Assembly: GCA_947175845.1 (NCBI GenBank)
Contig: CAMWOK010000202.1
Span: forward strand, 1-5,927
Reading direction: 5' to 3'
Length of the DNA stretch: 5,927 nt
DNA from: an uncultured Lachnospiraceae bacterium
GTDB taxonomy: Bacteria; Bacillota; Clostridia; Lachnospirales; Lachnospiraceae
The notes below the pieces were generated by a model. It was not told where the DNA came from. It worked only from the letters and a program-made list of their open reading frames with translations, and made no database searches. Within the stretch, counting starts at the first letter, position 1, and each line of letters opens with the position of its first letter. The translations under genes were made by a program, and so were the position numbers. Positions 1-5,530 of this stretch are shown here, in pieces.

Positions 1-1
1 C

Positions 2-304
2 ACGGGGGTGCTGCTGGTGTTGGTGGCGGGATTGCTGTACAAGTTTTCGATTGGAGAGAACATTGTGGATATCAGCATCATCGTAATTTACTGTGTCTCA
101 TCGCTGCTGGCAGGTCTGTTTTATTCCAAGGGGGCACAGAGCCGCAGGTTTGTGTGGGGAATGCTGGCAGGGGCGGCGTATTTTGTGATTATATGTGCAG
201 TGTCCGCAGTGGCGGATCCTGGATTTTCGCCTGTCAGCAACGCCTGCATCACGACACTTCTCATCTGTCTTGGAAGCGGTATGCTGGGCGGTATGCTGGG
301 ATAG
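2..304 (+). CDS. TIGR04086-like small membrane protein, 3' end (5'-truncated by window)
   Basis: Only the C-terminal part is present: the frame is open to the left edge and ends at TAG 302-304, so the true start lies upstream and the GTG at 8 is probably internal. About 100 residues are visible. They are very hydrophobic and split into roughly four membrane segments: LLVLVAGLLYKF near the edge, ISIIVIYCVSSLLAGLFY, WGMLAGAAYFVIICAVSAV, and ACITTLLICLGSGMLGGML at the end. The Gly-rich C-terminus and helix layout fit the Firmicutes TIGR04086 family, whose molecular function is unknown. From general knowledge, such genes often sit beside yajC and the SCIFF/secDF cluster in Clostridia, which matches the genes downstream here. 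The family call is by pattern and context. That it is a polytopic membrane protein is much surer than the family name. Confidence 0.7.
   Translation, partial: TGVLLVLVAGLLYKFSIGENIVDISIIVIYCVSSLLAGLFYSKGAQSRRFVWGMLAGAAYFVIICAVSAVADPGFSPVSNACITTLLICLGSGMLGGMLG
277..300 (+). repeat. In-frame 12-bp perfect tandem repeat at the 3' end of the membrane protein gene
   Basis: The unit CGGTATGCTGGG occurs at 277-288 and again, without a gap, at 289-300, just before the stop codon. It keeps the frame and encodes the Gly-Met-Leu-Gly-Gly-Met-Leu-Gly tail. Gly-rich tails are compatible with the membrane-protein family, so this may be simple low-complexity coding sequence rather than a recent duplication. 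Confidence 0.75.
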
Positions 305-316
305 CGCGGATTACAG

Positions 317-383
317 ATACTGGATATGTGAAAAAACTGTAAAAAATCTTTCTTTTTTGTCGAAACATGATATACTGGATATG
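317..383 (+). repeat. Pair of 12-bp direct repeats upstream of the GH25 gene
   Basis: ATACTGGATATG is found at 317-328 and again at 372-383, a 55-bp offset. The second copy overlaps the predicted -10 element and the likely transcription start. The first lies between the stop of the preceding gene and the promoter. A partial echo (GGATAT) appears near 410. This could be a regulator-binding pair, a duplicated promoter fragment, or chance in AT-rich sequence. Confidence 0.6.
348..376 (+). promoter_or_regulatory. Predicted extended -10 promoter for the GH25 gene
   Basis: A TATACT -10 hexamer at 371-376 is preceded by TG at 368-369, giving an extended -10. At 17-bp spacing the -35 position (348-353, CTTTCT) is poor, which an extended -10 can offset. 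Transcription would start near 383 and give a leader of about 60 nt before the ATG at 446. The sequence around the -10 is nearly identical to the promoter before scfA (TGATATACT in both). Confidence 0.65.
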
Positions 384-445
384 CAACGTTAAAAATAGTG
401 ATATTCAGTGGATATCCATCTGGAAAGGACGAGGAGAAAGAGCTT

Positions 446-1477
446 ATGAGAGATAGTTTACATAGGAAAAAAGCGCGGGTTTGGGCGCTTTTGATGGCAG
501 TGGTTCTGGTGTTGTCGCTGGCAGTTCCGCAGATTGCGGTTCATGCGGCGCCAAACGAGGTTGTGCAGGCGGCGCTTGGAATTGATGTGTCGCGCTATCA
601 GGGGGCGATTGACTGGGATCAGGTCGCGGCCTCCGGCGTACAGTTTGCCATGATCAGGGTTGGCTACCGCACACAGTCTACGGGAATCCTGAATGAGGAT
701 CCGTATGCGCGGTACAATCTCCAGGAAGCACAGAGAGTCGGACTGAAGGTCGGGGCGTACTTTTTCTCGGCGGCGGTGAATGAGGCGGAGGCAGTCGAGG
801 AGGCTGTATTTACAGCGAATCTGATTGACAAGTACAGGATCACATTTCCTGTGGCCTACGACTGTGAGGGATTTCGCGATGCGGCGAGCCGGCAGCACGC
901 TCTTGGCAGGGATGTGCGCACGGCGCTGGCAGTGACCTTTCTTGACACCATTGCAGCGCGGGGATACACACCGATGTTCTACGCGTCAAAAAGTGAAATG
1001 ACTGACAGCAAGGACTGGAATATGAACATCCTCAACCGATATAAGGTGTGGGTGTCGCAGTATCCGTCGGATCCTTTTCCGATCACGCCGGCGAGCAGCT
1101 ACACAGGAGTGCAGGCGATGTGGCAGTATACCTGCAAGGCTGCGATTCCAGGTATTGCAGGGGATGTGGACATGAATGTTTCCTATTTCAATTATGACGG
1201 CATAGCAGAACCAAAGGATCCGAGCGGCGCCGAGCTGGTGAGTGCGGCAAACGCGGCAAATGTGCAGTATCTGGATGTGAACGAGGTTGTGACACCGAAC
1301 ACGAAGGTAAATCTCAGGACAGTGCCTGGCACGGACAGTCCCGCCACGATCGTGGTTCCGATCAACCCGGGTGACATGATATTCCGAACAGGAATCGGCA
1401 ACAATGGCTGGTCGCGGGTTGTGCTGAACGGTCAGGTTCTGTATGCGTACACGGCATACCTGCAAAAAGTCATGTAA
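446..1477 (+). CDS. Secreted GH25 family muramidase (lysozyme) with C-terminal SH3-like domain
   Basis: The 343-residue product should cut the beta-1,4 bond between N-acetylmuramic acid and N-acetylglucosamine in peptidoglycan, outside the membrane. Residues 1-34 form a signal peptide: a basic start (R7, K8, K9, R11), a hydrophobic core at 12-27, and a VHA-AP cleavage site after A34. No lipobox is seen. The GH25 domain spans about 43-250 and shows the family hallmarks: GIDVSRYQGAIDW with D47, the YDCEG motif with D139 and E141 (catalytic pair by family knowledge), and GDVDMN with D242 after a WQYT stretch. Residues about 280-342 (VNLRTVPG to AYTAYL) resemble a bacterial SH3 domain that would bind the cell wall. 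ATG 446 is preferred over the in-frame GTG at 398 because GAGGAG at 431-436 lies 9 nt upstream and the signal peptide then begins at the N-terminus. It appears to be its own transcription unit, with a promoter upstream and scfA's promoter directly after it. No clear terminator hairpin follows it. Whether it is a housekeeping autolysin or does something related to its neighbours cannot be told from sequence. Confidence 0.93.
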   Translation: MRDSLHRKKARVWALLMAVVLVLSLAVPQIAVHAAPNEVVQAALGIDVSRYQGAIDWDQVAASGVQFAMIRVGYRTQSTGILNEDPYARYNLQEAQRVGLKVGAYFFSAAVNEAEAVEEAVFTANLIDKYRITFPVAYDCEGFRDAASRQHALGRDVRTALAVTFLDTIAARGYTPMFYASKSEMTDSKDWNMNILNRYKVWVSQYPSDPFPITPASSYTGVQAMWQYTCKAAIPGIAGDVDMNVSYFNYDGIAEPKDPSGAELVSAANAANVQYLDVNEVVTPNTKVNLRTVPGTDSPATIVVPINPGDMIFRTGIGNNGWSRVVLNGQVLYAYTAYLQKVM

Positions 1478-1492
1478 GAATGAAAAAAATAC

Positions 1493-1521
1493 TTTTCTAA
1501 AACAGAAATATGTGATATACT
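1493..1521 (+). promoter_or_regulatory. Predicted extended -10 promoter for the scfA-scfB-secDF unit
   Basis: TATACT at 1516-1521 with TG at 1513-1514 forms an extended -10. TTTTCT at 1493-1498 lies 17 bp upstream as a weak -35. Transcription would start near 1528, leaving a leader of about 43 nt before scfA. The region is AT-rich, unlike the coding sequence around it. Its TGATATACT core repeats that of the GH25 promoter. Confidence 0.7.
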
Positions 1522-1555
1522 ACTGTAGATTAAAATAACATCAGAGAATAACTTT

Positions 1556-1562
1556 AAGGAGG
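1556..1562 (+). promoter_or_regulatory. Strong Shine-Dalgarno site of scfA
   Basis: AAGGAGG at 1556-1562 is a near-perfect anti-16S match, 8 nt before the ATG at 1571. It fixes the start of the small peptide gene and predicts high translation. Confidence 0.9.
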
Positions 1563-1570
1563 CAATTTGT

Positions 1571-1717
1571 ATGAAGCATATTAAGACACTGACGACCAGA
1601 GACTATAAAGAGTCCGTGAAGAAGGGTGGATGCGGAGAGTGCCAGACATCCTGCCAGTCAGCCTGCAAGACATCCTGCACTGTGGGAAATCAGAGCTGCG
1701 AGAATACAAATAAGTAG
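1571..1717 (+). CDS. scfA: Six-cysteine ranthipeptide precursor SCIFF
   Basis: This 48-residue gene encodes a ribosomally made, modified peptide precursor of the SCIFF (six Cys in about forty-five residues) family. The leader begins MKHIKTLTT, the family signature, and runs to about residue 20. The Cys-rich core has C21, C24, C28, C32, C36 and C43, spaced CX2CX3CX3CX3CX6C, with the typical stretch GGCGECQTSCQSACKTSC followed by TVGNQSCE. From work on related pairs (CteA/CteB and Tte1186a/Tte1186), the maturase joins a Cys sulfur to a Thr side chain, with Cys32 to Thr37 as the mapped link; both residues are present here at the same numbers. Such products are now called ranthipeptides, since the bond is to a non-alpha carbon. 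The maturase gene follows after 104 bp and the promoter lies directly upstream. A quorum-sensing role has been proposed in solvent-producing clostridia, but the function here is unknown. A GG pair precedes C21, and residues 24-31 and 32-39 form an imperfect repeat. Identification is very secure. Confidence 0.97.
   Translation: MKHIKTLTTRDYKESVKKGGCGECQTSCQSACKTSCTVGNQSCENTNK
1644..1678 (+). repeat. 24-nt periodic repeat inside the scfA core
   Basis: AGACATCCTGC occurs at 1644-1654 and 1668-1678, exactly 24 nt (8 codons) apart. The encoded units are CQTSCQSA (residues 24-31) and CKTSCTVG (32-39). Identical synonymous codons (ACA TCC TGC) in both copies suggest an old internal duplication or strong constraint in the family. 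Confidence 0.75.
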
Positions 1718-1751
1718 GCACGTAAACATTTTCAGAATAAAAGGCAAACAG

Positions 1752-1783
1752 CGAGTAGGAGGGAAGAGCATCCCTCCTACTCG
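1752..1783 (+). terminator. Perfect 13-bp hairpin between scfA and scfB (attenuator or mRNA-processing element)
   Basis: CGAGTAGGAGGGA at 1752-1764 is the exact reverse complement of 1771-1783, with a 6-nt loop (AGAGCA). It starts 34 nt after the scfA stop and ends 23 nt before the scfB ribosome binding site. The 3' flank, ATTGTGTGT, is U-rich but interrupted by G, so full intrinsic termination is doubtful. Partial termination, or protection of the scfA mRNA 3' end, would favour precursor over enzyme. The 5' arm carries an AGGAGG ribosome-binding sequence that the hairpin would bury; no start codon is suitably spaced after it. The fold is certain as an inverted repeat, but its role is inferred. 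Confidence 0.6.
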
Positions 1784-1806
1784 ATTGTGTGTAATGAGTG
1801 CATTGC

Positions 1807-1824
1807 AGGAAGGAAAAGAAATTG
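1807..1824 (+). promoter_or_regulatory. Ribosome binding site that selects the TTG start of scfB
   Basis: AGGAAGGA at 1807-1814 is followed after 7 nt by TTG at 1822-1824. The in-frame GTG at 1798 lies upstream of this site and has no ribosome binding sequence of its own at a useful distance. A protein started at TTG begins MIHQYKNNGYNIVLDVNSG, which fits the expected maturase N-terminus. Confidence 0.8.
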
Positions 1825-3207
1825 ATACATCAGTATAAAAACAATGGATACAACATCGTTCTGGATGTCAACAGCGGAGCTGTGCATATTGTCGATGACA
1901 TCGTATATGACGTGATTGCCTGCATGGTGGAAAACAAGCTTGAGAATGTGGAGAAGCCGGCGGCGTACGAGGCACTGAAGAAGAAATTTCCGGACAGGGC
2001 GCAGGAGTTATCTGAGCTTGTCGATGAGATATATGAATTGAAAGAGAACGGAATGCTCTTTGCGGAGGATAGTTATGAGAAGAGCATCAGCGCGTTCCAG
2101 AACCGCGCGACGGTGGTTAAGGCGCTGTGCCTGCACATCGCCCATGACTGTAACCTCAAATGCAGATACTGTTTTGCGGAGGAGGGGGAGTACCACGGCC
2201 GGCGCGCGCTGATGAGCTTTGAGGTCGGGAAAAAGGCGCTGGATTTCCTGGTGGCAAACTCGGGCAGCCGCGTCAACCTCGAGGTGGATTTCTTTGGCGG
2301 GGAGCCATTGATGAACTGGCAGGTTGTCAGGGAGCTGGTGGCGTACGGCAGAAGCCTTGAGGCGCCGCACAACAAGAAGTTCCGCTTTACGCTCACGACA
2401 AACGGCGTGCTTCTGAATGATGAGATCATGGAGTTTGTCAATCGGGAGATGGCCAATGTCGTGCTGAGTGTGGACGGCAGAAAAGAGGTCAACGACAAAA
2501 TGCGCCCGCTTGCGGGAGGGCAGGGAAGCTATGACCTGATCATCCCGAAATTTCAGAGAGTTGCAAAGAGCAGAAACCAGACAAACTATTATGTGCGCGG
2601 TACATTCACGCACTTCAACAAAGACTTTGCAGCGGATGTCTGTCATCTGGCAGACCTTGGGTTTAAACAGATCTCTGTTGAGCCGGTTGTGGCGCCAAAG
2701 AGCGCGGACTATGCGCTGACTGAGGCGGATATCCCAGCGCTGCTTGAGGAGTATGACAGGCTGGCGGCCGAGATGATCCGGCGCCACCGGGCGGGAGAAG
2801 GATTTAACTTCTTTCATTTTATGATTGATCTGGAAGGCGGCCCCTGCGTCTACAAGAGACTGTCCGGCTGCGGTTCTGGCACAGAGTATCTGGCGGTGAC
2901 GCCGTGGGGAGATTTCTACCCCTGCCATCAGTTTGTCGGTCAGGAGGAATTTCTGATGGGCAATGTGGAGGACGGCATAGTCAACACGGACATCCGCGAT
3001 CGGTTTAAGGCGTGTAACGTGTATTCCAAGGAGAAGTGTAAGGACTGTTTTGCGAAGTTTTACTGCAGCGGCGGATGTGCGGCAAACTCCTATCATTTCC
3101 ATGGAAACATCAATGATACTTACGATCTGGGCTGCGCGCTGCAGCGCAAGCGTGTGGAGTGCGCGATCCTGATCAAAGCTGCCCTTTCCGAAGAAGATAT
3201 CAAGTAA
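1822..3207 (+). CDS. scfB: SCIFF peptide maturase, radical SAM/SPASM thioether-forming enzyme
   Basis: The 461-residue cytoplasmic enzyme should use SAM and iron-sulfur clusters to form Cys-Thr thioether cross-links in the ScfA core. Residues about 1-90 (NIVLDVNSGAVHIVDDIVYD onward) match the N-terminal peptide-recognition (RRE-type) domain that binds the leader in relatives such as CteB. The radical SAM motif CNLKCRYC gives the cluster ligands C110, C114 and C117. It is followed by FFGGEPLMNW, the glycine-rich SAM-binding strand. The C-terminal SPASM-type region has many cysteines: C342, C350, C368, C398, C406, C409, C415, C419, C438 and C447. That is enough for two auxiliary 4Fe-4S clusters, with a CX2CX5CX3C core at 406-419. 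The length is usual for the family. TTG 1822 is chosen over GTG 1798, which would add eight residues, on ribosome-binding and N-terminal grounds. It lies 104 bp after scfA and 15 bp before secDF. The weak start codon fits low enzyme dose relative to precursor. Confidence 0.96.
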   Translation: MIHQYKNNGYNIVLDVNSGAVHIVDDIVYDVIACMVENKLENVEKPAAYEALKKKFPDRAQELSELVDEIYELKENGMLFAEDSYEKSISAFQNRATVVKALCLHIAHDCNLKCRYCFAEEGEYHGRRALMSFEVGKKALDFLVANSGSRVNLEVDFFGGEPLMNWQVVRELVAYGRSLEAPHNKKFRFTLTTNGVLLNDEIMEFVNREMANVVLSVDGRKEVNDKMRPLAGGQGSYDLIIPKFQRVAKSRNQTNYYVRGTFTHFNKDFAADVCHLADLGFKQISVEPVVAPKSADYALTEADIPALLEEYDRLAAEMIRRHRAGEGFNFFHFMIDLEGGPCVYKRLSGCGSGTEYLAVTPWGDFYPCHQFVGQEEFLMGNVEDGIVNTDIRDRFKACNVYSKEKCKDCFAKFYCSGGCAANSYHFHGNINDTYDLGCALQRKRVECAILIKAALSEEDIK

Positions 3208-3222
3208 AGGAGTATTCAGACT

Positions 3223-5469
3223 ATGAAAAAAAATAAAGGTGTGGTTACGCTGATTGTGACGGTCCTGGTCATGGCGGCGTTGGGATTTGTGGCAATCTGG
3301 GGCATTGGCACAGAGAAGGCCGGTTCTGCATCGGGAATCCGGCAGGGGCTTGACCTTGCCGGAGGCGTGAGCATCACATACCAGGTGGTGGGGGAGGAAG
3401 ATCCCTCCGCTGAGGATATGAACGATACGATCTACAAGCTGCAGCAGCGCGTGCAGGGTTACAGCACCGAGGCGCAGGTGTACCAGGAGGGGACGGACCG
3501 AATCAACATCGAGATCCCCGGTGTGTCGGATGCCAACTCGATTCTGGCAGATTTGGGGCGTCCGGGAACGCTGTATTTCATCGCACAGACGGATGCGGAC
3601 GGCAATCAGAACTATTCTTACACAGGCGCTGGCGCGACGGGATTTTCTCTGAACAAGACGATCGATGAACTGATCGCGGATGGAAGCATTGTGCTTGAGG
3701 GAACGGATGTCGAGGACGCACGCGGCGGCTCTGCGAGCGACCAGCTCGGAAACAGTCAGTTTGTCGTGGATCTGACCTTCACAGGCGAGGGGACAAAAAA
3801 GTTTGCGGCGGCCACAGAGAGGGCTTATAAGGGTGGTGTCAATAGCGAGACGCTGGGAATTTATTTCGATGCGGACTTTGTCAGTGTGCCGACCGTGCAG
3901 GCGGTGCTCTCGGACGGGAAGGCACAGATCACGGGCATGAGAGACTTTGAGCAGGCGGAGCGGATTGCAAGTCAGATCCGCATCGGCGGACTCAAGCTGG
4001 AACTGGAGGAGCTGCGCTCGAATGTGGTGGGCGCACAGCTCGGCGAGGAGGCAGTGCGGACAAGCCTGCTGGCCGCGCTGATTGGACTGGTTATCATCGC
4101 GCTGTTCATGATGATTGTGTACCGGATTCCGGGACTTGCATCGGTGTTTGCGCTCATTATCTACACCTGCCTTATCGTGATCTGCCTGAATATATTTGAG
4201 CTTACCCTGACACTCCCGGGAATCGCAGGTATCATTCTCTCGATCGGTATGGCGGTCGACGCAAACGTGATTATCTTCGCGCGCATCAGGGAGGAGATCA
4301 CGGCGGGCAAGACGGTCAGAAATGCGATTGAGACCGGATTTCAGAAGGCGCTCTCGGCGATTGTGGACGGCAATGTGACGACGCTGATCGCGGCTTTCGT
4401 GCTCGGCATCAAGGGCTCAGGCACCGTGAAGGGCTTTGCGTACACGCTTGGACTGGGCATTGTGCTCTCCATGTTCACAGCGCTGTTTGTGACGCGGATG
4501 ATCCTCAGGGCAATGTTTGCGGTCGGCCTCAAGGATGTCAGATTTTATGGAACCAACAAGGAGAAGGCGACTGTCAACTTCCTGAAAAAGAAAACGCTCT
4601 TTTTTGCGGGTTCCATCGTGGTGATTGTACTCGGTTTCGTGTTTATGGGAATCAACAGCGCTTCCACTGGCAGGGTGTTGAACTACAGTCTGGACTTTGT
4701 CGGAGGCACTTCCACCAATGTTACATTTAACGAGGATATGGACCTTGCCGCGATCGATACAAATGTCGTTCCTGTGTTCAGCAGTGTGACAGGAGACGGT
4801 GCGGTACAGGTGCAGAAGGTTGCGGGCACCAATGAGGTGATATTTAAGACGAGAGAGCTGAATCTCACAGAGAGGGAGCAGCTCAACAGCGCGCTGGCCG
4901 AGAAGTTCGGGGTCAACGAGGAACTGATCACGGCGGAGACGATCAGCTCGACGATCAGCTCGGAGATGAAGAGCGACGCGGTTGTGGCGGTGATTATCGC
5001 CACGATCTGTATGCTGATTTACATCTGGTTCCGGTTCAAGGATATCCGGTTTGCGGCGAGCTCTGTCGCTGCGCTGGTGCATGACGTGCTTGTCGTGCTT
5101 GCGTTTTATGCGGTTGCAAAGGTGTCCGTGGGCAGTACGTTTATCGCGTGTATGCTCACGATCGTAGGTTACTCCATCAATGCGACCATTGTTATCTTTG
5201 ACCGTATCAGGGAGAATCTCGGTTCGATGATGAAGAAGGACTCGCTTGAGGAACTGGTCAACAGGAGTATCAGCCAGACGCTCTCGAGGAGTATCTTTAC
5301 ATCACTCACTACGTTTGTCATGGTGGCTGCGCTGTATGTGCTTGGCGTCACATCCATCAAGGAGTTTGCGCTGCCGCTCATGGTAGGCATTGTGTGCGGA
5401 ACGTACTCTTCGGTGTGCATCACAGGCGCACTCTGGTATGTGCTGCGCACAAAGATCAGGAAGGCATAA
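3223..5469 (+). CDS. secDF: Fused protein translocase subunit SecDF
   Basis: This 748-residue RND-type membrane protein uses the proton or ion gradient to help pull exported proteins through SecYEG. It is the one-chain SecD+SecF form seen in Bacillus and many Clostridia, close to the usual length. The SecD half has helix 1 at about 7-29, the QGLDLAGG motif (D44), a large external domain to about 275, then helices 2-6. Helix 4 carries GMAVDANVIIFARIREE with D346, a proton-path residue by family knowledge. The SecF half starts near 455, has LDFVGG at 490-495 (D491), an external domain, then helices 8-12 including GYSINATIVIFDRIREN (649-665) and SQTLSRSIFTSL with R689. In SecF of E. coli and Thermus the position of A654 is Asp (GYSxND); see findings. 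The ATG has AAAGGAG at 3206-3212, overlapping the scfB stop region, and lies 15 bp after scfB, so co-transcription is likely. No separate promoter is seen. A terminator-like hairpin follows. Confidence 0.96.
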   Translation: MKKNKGVVTLIVTVLVMAALGFVAIWGIGTEKAGSASGIRQGLDLAGGVSITYQVVGEEDPSAEDMNDTIYKLQQRVQGYSTEAQVYQEGTDRINIEIPGVSDANSILADLGRPGTLYFIAQTDADGNQNYSYTGAGATGFSLNKTIDELIADGSIVLEGTDVEDARGGSASDQLGNSQFVVDLTFTGEGTKKFAAATERAYKGGVNSETLGIYFDADFVSVPTVQAVLSDGKAQITGMRDFEQAERIASQIRIGGLKLELEELRSNVVGAQLGEEAVRTSLLAALIGLVIIALFMMIVYRIPGLASVFALIIYTCLIVICLNIFELTLTLPGIAGIILSIGMAVDANVIIFARIREEITAGKTVRNAIETGFQKALSAIVDGNVTTLIAAFVLGIKGSGTVKGFAYTLGLGIVLSMFTALFVTRMILRAMFAVGLKDVRFYGTNKEKATVNFLKKKTLFFAGSIVVIVLGFVFMGINSASTGRVLNYSLDFVGGTSTNVTFNEDMDLAAIDTNVVPVFSSVTGDGAVQVQKVAGTNEVIFKTRELNLTEREQLNSALAEKFGVNEELITAETISSTISSEMKSDAVVAVIIATICMLIYIWFRFKDIRFAASSVAALVHDVLVVLAFYAVAKVSVGSTFIACMLTIVGYSINATIVIFDRIRENLGSMMKKDSLEELVNRSISQTLSRSIFTSLTTFVMVAALYVLGVTSIKEFALPLMVGIVCGTYSSVCITGALWYVLRTKIRKA
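4939..4962 (+). repeat. In-frame 12-bp perfect tandem repeat in the SecF half
   Basis: ACGATCAGCTCG occurs at 4939-4950 and 4951-4962 back to back and encodes Thr-Ile-Ser-Ser twice, just before the EMKSDAV stretch that enters SecF helix 8. Other SecF proteins carry a two-part motif of the VGPxVGxEL kind at this point, so the repeat may reflect that motif rather than a new insertion. Confidence 0.7.
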
Positions 5470-5478
5470 GGTTTTTGC

Positions 5479-5508
5479 AGGGCTGCAGCGGCTTGGCTGC
5501 GGCCTTTT
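5479..5508 (+). terminator. Terminator-like hairpin after secDF
   Basis: GGCTGCAGC (5481-5489) pairs with GCTGCGGCC (5496-5504) with one G-U pair and a 6-nt loop, and TTTT follows at 5505-5508. The stem is GC-rich and directly after the secDF stop. The U-tract is short, so some read-through into the next gene, which starts 22 nt later, is plausible. Confidence 0.65.
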
Positions 5509-5516
5509 CGATTTGC

Positions 5517-5525
5517 AAAGGAGGT
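5517..5525 (+). promoter_or_regulatory. Strong Shine-Dalgarno site of the TraX-family gene
   Basis: AAAGGAGGT at 5517-5525 is an almost full anti-16S match just upstream of ATG 5531, and it decides that start. No convincing promoter fits in the 61 bp after secDF, so expression may rely on read-through or on a weak promoter not recognised here. Confidence 0.85.
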
Positions 5526-5530
5526 GCTCT

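Noticed and set aside
398..445. Upstream GTG start for the GH25 gene
   Set aside because: It would put 16 polar residues before the signal peptide, and the ribosome binding site GAGGAG would fall inside the coding sequence. ATG 446 fits better.
1757..1762. AGGAGG as the ribosome binding site of a hidden gene
   Set aside because: No ATG, GTG or TTG lies 5-12 nt downstream in a frame of any length; the sequence is part of the hairpin stem.
1752..1783. Riboswitch or T-box in the scfA-scfB spacer
   Set aside because: Only one simple perfect hairpin is present; there are no multi-helix conserved elements, and the spacer is too short.
1626..1838. 70-codon frame overlapping scfA in another frame, including a 14-codon ATG frame from 1794
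   Set aside because: It overlaps the strongly supported scfA and the scfB start, has no ribosome binding site at a useful distance, and translates to a Pro/Arg/Ala/Gln mix with no motif. Translational coupling through the 14-codon frame is possible but unsupported.
2008..3102. Long open frame (364 codons) on the minus strand opposite scfB
   Set aside because: It lies wholly inside a clear radical SAM gene, has no recognisable domain and is Arg/His/Val-rich, as shadow frames of GC-rich third positions are.
4417..5082. Minus-strand open frame (221 codons) opposite secDF
   Set aside because: Antisense shadow of a well-identified gene; its composition (many His, Arg and Asp) and lack of motifs argue against coding.
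5472..5508. Bidirectional terminator after secDF
   Set aside because: A minus-strand terminator would need an A-run on the + strand left of the stem; T's are found there instead, so only the + direction is plausible.
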